In this document: positions 6,003 through 10,094 of the stretch, one piece after another | Position numbering within the stretch: the stretch's first letter is position 1 | Layout of the letters: every line of letters starts with the position of its first letter | Origin: JAWXBR01 sp034440235 | GTDB taxonomy: Bacteria > Bacteroidota > Ignavibacteria > Kapaibacteriales > Kapaibacteriaceae | Direction of reading: 5' to 3' | Length of the DNA: 10,094 nucleotides | Assembly (NCBI GenBank): GCA_034440235.1 | Contig: JAWXBR010000007.1 | Coordinates: forward strand, 1-10,094 | Program-made: the position numbers and the translations under genes | The notes under the pieces: generated by a model | Told to the model about the DNA's origin: nothing | Seen by the model: the letters and a program-made list of their open reading frames with translations, nothing else | Databases searched by the model: none

Positions 6003-7492
6003 TAGGCGTTATTCTCGGCTTCTACCAGGGCTGCAACACGTGCAATGAGCGCCGCCGCATCGTGCTGATAGGGGGCTTCCGCAATAATGCGCATAAGGGG
6101 CTCGGTGTTCGACATCCGAACGTGCACCCAACGGTCTGACCATGATGCGTAGACGCCGTCTTCGCGAGAAATAACTGCGTCGTGTAAACCAGCCGCAACG
6201 CGCTCTAGCAATTGTGTTGTACGATGTGATGCTGCTGCTTTTGTTAATGCTGCTTCTGTTAATGCGTTTGGTGTTTCTAATGAAGCCTTGAGTGCAATCT
6301 TTGTCTTGATCATGGCGAACGATGAAAGTTCATCGACGGCTTCGCGTAGCGAAATGCCGCGTGTTCGAAGCATCGACGTAATGAGTCCGATGCCAACGAG
6401 CGAATCACGTCCGTAATGCACGCTCGGATCTATCACACCACCACTGCCTTCGCCACCAACAATGGCATGCAGTTGCTGCATCTTGCGTACGACGTTTATT
6501 TCGCCAACAGGAGCGCGATGTGTTAGGCAGCCGTACTTCGCAGCAACTTCGTCGACAAGGCGGGTGGTGCTGTAGTTCACGACGACCGGACCTCGCTCTT
6601 CACCTCCTGCAACGGTTTCGCTTAACACCGCTTCTGTCGCAAGCACGATGGTGAGTTCTTCGCCAATGGGTTCGCCGGCCTCATCGATAAGTACGAGACG
6701 ATCGGCATCGGGGTCGACGGCAACACCAAACGCAGCGTTGTGTTCGCGCACGGCGTCGCACAACTGGACAAGATTTTCTGAGATGGGTTCGGGTGTGTGA
6801 GGGAAGACACCACTTGAATCGCAGAACAAACGCACGACGTTGTATCCGAATGCTTCGAGCAACAATGGCACCGCTTCAGAGCCCGAGCAATTCACTGCGT
6901 CTACAACAACCGTTGTGCCCCTTGCCAAAGGCGCCCCCTTCACAGCGGGCATTTCGAGAATTCGCCGGACGTGTCCGGCTGCGGCATGCGGGATGTGCGT
7001 GAGACCGCCAAATTCTTGCGATGATTGCGGTGCAGATGAGACCTGCGATGACAATTGCTCATTGGTTGAGCCATGCGCAAGCGATTGTGTATCACTTGTT
7101 GTTTTCGCACTATCAATGCGCGTCCACATTTTCTGGTTGCCTTCGGCATCGAGGAAGACGCCATCGCCTGCGATGAACTTTAGTCCGTTCCACTCCGCCG
7201 GGTTGTGCGACGCAGTGATGCAGATGCCGCCTGCAGCATCGGAGTGTTCGACGTAGAGTTGAACGGTGGGTGTTGGCACCATGTCGAGCAGTACAACGTG
7301 ACGTCCGCATGAGCGTAGGGCATCGACGACGATGTCGGTGATTGCAACGCCGGACTGACGTCCATCGCGTCCGACAGCAATGGGTCCGTCGCCCAACATG
7401 CTGCTAAACGCAATGCTATACTCTTTTATAATCGACGGAGTTAAAACATCGAGCGTTGCACGCACGCCCGAGATCGAACGAATAAAGCTCAC
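6002..7492 (-). CDS. glmM: Phosphoglucosamine mutase-like alpha-D-phosphohexomutase
   Basis: Isomerises hexosamine or hexose 6-phosphate to the 1-phosphate in the cytoplasm; GlmM makes glucosamine-1-phosphate for UDP-GlcNAc, peptidoglycan and LPS. All four family signatures are present: the phosphoserine loop TASHNP (Ser95), the metal loop DPDADR (260-265), the sugar-binding loop GGEGSGG (346-352) and the phosphate-binding SNTEP (461-465). The start SISGVR and the GGEGSGG form match FCB-type GlmM better than the GEMSGH of proteobacterial PMM/PGM, but phosphomannomutase or phosphoglucomutase activity is possible. At 496 residues it is longer than the usual ~450-460, owing partly to a Ser/Gln-rich insertion at ~127-163. 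It starts with GTG, overlapping the pepP stop as GTGA, with AGGA about 8 nt upstream. Its TAA overlaps the next gene's ATG by one base. Confidence 0.88.
   Translation of the reverse strand: MSFIRSISGVRATLDVLTPSIIKEYSIAFSSMLGDGPIAVGRDGRQSGVAITDIVVDALRSCGRHVVLLDMVPTPTVQLYVEHSDAAGGICITASHNPAEWNGLKFIAGDGVFLDAEGNQKMWTRIDSAKTTSDTQSLAHGSTNEQLSSQVSSAPQSSQEFGGLTHIPHAAAGHVRRILEMPAVKGAPLARGTTVVVDAVNCSGSEAVPLLLEAFGYNVVRLFCDSSGVFPHTPEPISENLVQLCDAVREHNAAFGVAVDPDADRLVLIDEAGEPIGEELTIVLATEAVLSETVAGGEERGPVVVNYSTTRLVDEVAAKYGCLTHRAPVGEINVVRKMQQLHAIVGGEGSGGVIDPSVHYGRDSLVGIGLITSMLRTRGISLREAVDELSSFAMIKTKIALKASLETPNALTEAALTKAAASHRTTQLLERVAAGLHDAVISREDGVYASWSDRWVHVRMSNTEPLMRIIAEAPYQHDAAALIARVAALVEAENNA
7004..7114 (-). 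repeat. Ser/Gln/Thr-rich insertion in glmM
   Basis: Encodes residues 127-163 (DSAKTTSDTQSLAHGSTNEQ and onward to SSQEFGG), a hydrophilic low-complexity stretch with no counterpart expected in the mutase fold. It separates the first domain (TASHNP) from the second (VVVDAVNCSG) and is probably a disordered surface loop. Confidence 0.55.
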
Positions 7493-8892
7493 GGTTGTGT
7501 TCCTACAAGGGCTTCGATTTCTGTGGCCGCGCGAGGAAGTTTTACTGACATATTAATTGGATCGCCATCGGTGACGAGAATGTCATCTTCGATGCGCACA
7601 CCGATGTTCCACCACTTTTTATCGCACTTGCTCTCTGCTGGAATATAGATGCCGGGCTCGACCGTTAGCACAACGCCAGGCGTGAGTGGACCGTACGTGC
7701 CAGGGTCGTGCACATCGAGTCCGAGATAATGCGACGTGCCATGCATGAAGTACTTCGACACTTGTTCGACAGAATCTATAATACCTAGATCGAGAAGATG
7801 GCGTGCAATCACACTCTTTGCAGCTTCGTGCGGAGCGCGGAACTTCGTGCCTGCGCGACATGCAGCAATGCCAGAGTCCTGCGCTTCGAGCACGATGTCG
7901 TAAATGCGCCGTTGCTCTTGCGTAAAACGTCCGCTCATCGGAAACGTACGTGTAATATCAGCCGTGTACCCGTGATACTCCGCACCACAATCGGCCAGGA
8001 TGAGGTCGTTCGGCGTTGTCTTGCGTCTGTTCGTGATGTAATGCAGAATACATGCATTGTACTTCGAACCCACAATGCTCGGATAACCAACGTCTTCTGC
8101 ACCGAGATTCTTGAACGTGAATTCCATGAGTGCTTCGATTTGGTATTCCGTCATCCCCGGACGCACCCCGCGCATGGCCGCCAAGTGTCCCTGTATCGAA
8201 ATGTCAATCGCTCGTTGCATCAGCCGCAGTTCCGATGTGTCCTTCACCTCGCGCATTGCCGACAGCGGTGTCCACGTTGTTACAAGCACTGCCGACGCAT
8301 TGCGTTCACGCAGTTCTTTTTGCAACTGCGAATCCACCGACATGCGACGTCCGAACAGGGTAAGGGGCACCGACTTCGTCGGCAGGGTCGTCGTAAACAG
8401 CGTATCGAGTCGTGGCACCAAGGCGTTGATAATTTCTGTGAGTCGTGATGCAGGAAGTGTCGTGTCGATGCGCAGGTAGCTGCGGGCTTCTTCTGGACCC
8501 ATCTCGACACCAGTCCATTGTTCGCGCTGACGCACACGTTCGCGCACAAACAGCACTTCGCGGAACGTGCGATCTCCAATTTTCACACCGTCCGGAACAA
8601 GCAGAAGGGTGCCCCCTGCATGCATAAAGCCGGTGAGGTACAGCAGATCGCTGTTCTGTCGGTATTCATAATCGACATCGTTCTGTCTATTACGAATGTC
8701 GGCTGCCTGCACCACAAGGGCGGTACGTGGTGACAACAGAGCAAGCGCCTTCAGACGCCGCTGTTGATGCATATTCGCTGGTGTTACGTCTGAATCGTAC
8801 ATCTCGTACGCAAACTGTGCAGAGGCAGAAATCGCTGTGCATAAGACAATAATGAGTCGTGTCAGCGTAATGCGGAGATGTGATGTAATCAT
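7489..8892 (-). CDS. pepP: Exported Xaa-Pro aminopeptidase (aminopeptidase P)
   Basis: Dimetal hydrolase that removes an N-terminal residue preceding proline. The N-terminal aminopeptidase-P domain spans ~35-180 (YRQNSDLLYLTGF) and the pita-bread catalytic domain ~220-455. Metal ligands are D301 and D312 (ADCGAEYHGYTADITRTFP), H388 (HGTSHYLGLDVHD), E412 (VEPGIYIP) and E435 (VRIEDD); catalytic-site His are H284 and H395. I start at 8892, not at the longest frame's 9153. The ATG at 8890-8892 has GAGG 11 nt upstream and opens a clear signal peptide, TRLIIVLCTAISASA|QF, with cleavage expected after A25; the longer frame runs antisense into the divergent gene. Mature length is about 442 residues, matching E. 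coli PepP (441). The signal implies periplasmic or secreted action, unlike cytoplasmic E. coli PepP. It is the first gene of the pepP-glmM-methylase-like operon. Confidence 0.93.
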   Translation of the reverse strand: MITSHLRITLTRLIIVLCTAISASAQFAYEMYDSDVTPANMHQQRRLKALALLSPRTALVVQAADIRNRQNDVDYEYRQNSDLLYLTGFMHAGGTLLLVPDGVKIGDRTFREVLFVRERVRQREQWTGVEMGPEEARSYLRIDTTLPASRLTEIINALVPRLDTLFTTTLPTKSVPLTLFGRRMSVDSQLQKELRERNASAVLVTTWTPLSAMREVKDTSELRLMQRAIDISIQGHLAAMRGVRPGMTEYQIEALMEFTFKNLGAEDVGYPSIVGSKYNACILHYITNRRKTTPNDLILADCGAEYHGYTADITRTFPMSGRFTQEQRRIYDIVLEAQDSGIAACRAGTKFRAPHEAAKSVIARHLLDLGIIDSVEQVSKYFMHGTSHYLGLDVHDPGTYGPLTPGVVLTVEPGIYIPAESKCDKKWWNIGVRIEDDILVTDGDPINMSVKLPRAATEIEALVGTQP

Positions 8893-8994
8893 ATGCAAAT
8901 CTACCTCTTCGACATGGGAACATCTGTCCATTCGGTCTAGTTCAGCAACCGTCGAAAAATATTTCTGTATCACCCTATTTATACGGAGCACGCC
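8893..8994. promoter_or_regulatory. Divergent promoter region between pepP and the hydrophilic-protein gene
   Basis: These 102 bp separate two divergent starts and must hold promoters for both, unless the genes are read from further away. On the + strand TATTTCTG at 8960-8967 is one base off the Bacteroidota -7 box TAnnTTTG and would start a transcript about 20 nt before the 8995 ATG, but no good -33 box is seen. The placement by position is firm; the boxes are speculative. Confidence 0.4.
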
Positions 8995-9732
8995 ATGGGA
9001 AACACCAACCATCCCGGCGGAACACAAGGCGGCAGCCAAGGCGCTAACACAGCCGGCAACAAGAATCAACTCGATGGCGAAATGGGTCACAACCCAAATC
9101 GCAGCGAGAACAAAAGTCAACACGGTACACAGCAGCGCAGTACACAGCAGCAAGGTACCAAGGAGCAGTACAGCTCGAACGTGAACAAGAACAGCGGTCC
9201 ACAGCGTTCACAATTGGCCCAGAAGTTTAGTCAAAAGCATGGCCTGAATCAACAGCAGTCCGAAAATGCTGCAGATTCGTTCCTAGGCTCTGTGACATGG
9301 GCATCCCAGCAAAAACGGGATCAAGAGTTCACGGATTTTGTCAATCCGAATACGCAGACATCGAACAACGCATTGTACAACGGATGGCAAGGCGAGTACA
9401 AGAACCGATTGCGCAAGAATGGTTTCGATGAAAGCCAGACAAAAACAATGGCTTCGGAAGAAGTCGATTCGTATTTCAAAGACCTGTCGAGCAACGGTGC
9501 CGATGAAAACTGGTACAGGAACTACGGAAACGACGGCCGTGATGTCTCCGACAACATCGGTGACAGAAGCGACAGCGCTAGTCGCACCGACGGCGGACGC
9601 ACAAATCTAGACGGCACGCGCGGAAGCAGTGAAAGCCGCATCGTCTCAGAAGAAAACAGCGACAGCTCAGACGCTGAAGGCATGGCTTCACGCAAACGCC
9701 GCACAGAAGAAGAAGAACTCGGGTCGCGATAA
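8995..9732 (+). CDS. Cysteine-free hydrophilic Q/N/S/G-rich protein, function unknown
   Basis: A 245-residue protein I do not recognise. The start is set by GGAG (8985-8988), 6 nt before ATG. Residues 1-70 are almost wholly Gly, Asn, Gln, Ser, Thr and His (MGNTNHPGGTQGGSQGAN; TQQRSTQQQGT). Residues ~71-165 contain spaced hydrophobic and aromatic residues (LAQKFSQ, AADSFLGSVTW, EFTDFV, ALYNGWQ, EVDSYFKDL) and could fold as a small helical domain. Residues ~166-245 are Ser/Asp/Arg/Glu-rich, ending with a basic RKRR patch and EEEEL. There is no Cys, signal peptide or membrane segment, so it should be cytosolic and largely disordered. Such composition recalls desiccation or stress hydrophilins and phase-separating proteins, but no family motif supports that. 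It is divergent from pepP and followed by its own strong terminator, so it is a single-gene unit. Confidence 0.75.
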   Translation: MGNTNHPGGTQGGSQGANTAGNKNQLDGEMGHNPNRSENKSQHGTQQRSTQQQGTKEQYSSNVNKNSGPQRSQLAQKFSQKHGLNQQQSENAADSFLGSVTWASQQKRDQEFTDFVNPNTQTSNNALYNGWQGEYKNRLRKNGFDESQTKTMASEEVDSYFKDLSSNGADENWYRNYGNDGRDVSDNIGDRSDSASRTDGGRTNLDGTRGSSESRIVSEENSDSSDAEGMASRKRRTEEEELGSR

Positions 9733-9755
9733 CGCACAAGGTTTCGCAGCATATC

Positions 9756-9793
9756 AATGCCGGCCCTCAAAAGGGGTCGGCATTTTTGTTTTG
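9756..9793 (+). terminator. Rho-independent terminator
   Basis: AATGCCGGCCC (9756-9766) pairs with GGGTCGGCATT (9774-9784) through 11 pairs including one G-U, around a TCAAAAG loop. It is followed by TTTTTGTTTT. It begins 24 nt after the stop of the hydrophilic-protein gene. Confidence 0.93.
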
Positions 9794-9816
9794 ATGTCTA
9801 TGAGCAATTAGCGGAA

Positions 9817-9855
9817 TTAGATATTTCCTGAGGAGAATGTTAGATATTGTAACAT
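9817..9855. promoter_or_regulatory. Direct and inverted repeats upstream of the exported-protein gene
   Basis: TTAGATATT occurs at 9817-9825 and 9840-9848, spaced 23 bp start to start, about two helical turns. Overlapping the second copy is a perfect inverted repeat ATGTTA-GATATTG-TAACAT (9837-9855). This layout would suit a dimeric regulator or an operator, and it lies 54-92 bp before the next start codon. No known operator is recognised. Confidence 0.35.
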
Positions 9856-9908
9856 CACGCTGGATTGACGTTGTTTCGTCTACGTGAACATAGAGGGGAC
9901 ATTTTCAA

Positions 9909-10094
9909 ATGTGGTTTATCGGAACTAGATGGTTCCCATTCAATCGTTTGGTAACGCTGGTGCTTGCTGTATTAGGTGCAAGCAGCTCTCAAGTATGTGC
10001 ACAAGAGTATGGCCGCATAGATACGCTGTTAACGTGGAAGGGAAGGACAGGTTACGCAGAATCGGTGCGAGCCTACTATGATACAGTTTTACTG
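9909..10094 (+). CDS. Exported protein, N-terminal fragment
   Basis: An open frame starts at ATG 9909 and runs off the window edge after 62 codons. GAGGGG at 9893-9898 lies 10 nt upstream, a strong ribosome site. The N-terminus is a signal peptide: basic start (TRWFPFNR), hydrophobic core LVTLVLAVLGA, then SSSQVCA|QE with cleavage expected after Ala31, before QEYGRIDTLL. The cysteine at 30 is not in a good lipobox (SQVC), so export by signal peptidase I is more likely than lipidation. Too little of the mature part (YGRIDTLLTWKGRTGYAES) is visible to name a family. It follows the terminator at 9756-9793, so it is a separate transcription unit. Confidence 0.8.
   Translation, partial: MWFIGTRWFPFNRLVTLVLAVLGASSSQVCAQEYGRIDTLLTWKGRTGYAESVRAYYDTVLL

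Noticed and set aside
8896..8903. Exact Bacteroidota -7 promoter match TAGATTTG on the - strand before pepP
   Set aside because: It lies between the ribosome site and the ATG, so a transcript from it would start at or near the start codon and lack the GAGG site. No -33 box is visible at the right distance. A leaderless transcript is possible but unsupported.
8893..9153. An 87-residue N-terminal extension of the pepP frame with hydrophobic stretches resembling membrane segments
   Set aside because: It runs antisense to the Q/N-rich start of the divergent gene, whose codons produce hydrophobic residues when read in reverse. The internal ATG at 8890-8892 has a ribosome site and a clean signal peptide.

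Overview
The window reads as part of a Bacteroidota/Chlorobi-type (FCB group) chromosome. The hexosephosphate mutase opens with 'FIRSISGVR' and carries GGEGSGG and SNTEP, as FCB-type GlmM proteins do. Two exported proteins have signal peptides ending just before 'AQ'. A lipoprotein signal is also present. The lineage is an inference from these motifs only; no rRNA or tRNA is present.

Left part (1-2600, + strand genes). The window opens inside a CRISPR array: two identical 36-bp repeats around one 36-bp spacer, with no cas gene in view. A small lipoprotein gene follows. Its signal peptide and its body lie in different reading frames, so it appears broken by a one-base deletion. Next is an intact D-lactate dehydrogenase (ldhA-like) with a plausible terminator. 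After it comes a decayed remnant of a YhcG/DUF1016-type PD-(D/E)xK nuclease. It lacks its N-terminal half and about 35 internal residues, and it changes frame.

Central part (2604-8892, - strand). A tight three-gene operon reads pepP, then glmM, then a 1132-residue protein. pepP encodes a secreted Xaa-Pro aminopeptidase. The glmM start overlaps the pepP stop as GTGA, and the third gene's start overlaps the glmM stop as TAATG. The 1132-residue protein has the layout of a type IIG-like restriction-methylase: PD-(D/E)xK-like N-domain, helical domain, Rossmann methylase domain, TaqI_C-like target-recognition domain and C-terminal extension. Both catalytic motifs appear lost: E-A-K is replaced by E-A-I, and NPPY by SSSD. 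A 15-bp tandem repeat encodes an (S/T)APDR linker just before the methylase core. The reading frame is fully open, so it looks like a retained pseudoenzyme rather than a decaying gene. It is the most unusual item in the window. glmM and this gene both carry low-complexity insertions.

Right part (8893-10094, + strand). A short divergent intergenic region separates pepP from a gene for a cysteine-free, highly hydrophilic Q/N/S/G-rich protein of unknown function. That gene ends in a strong Rho-independent terminator. A spacer with a direct repeat and an inverted repeat then leads to the start of an exported protein gene cut off by the window edge.

The CRISPR array, nuclease remnant and methylase-like protein hint at a past or present defence neighbourhood beside core metabolic genes, but no complete defence system can be seen here.
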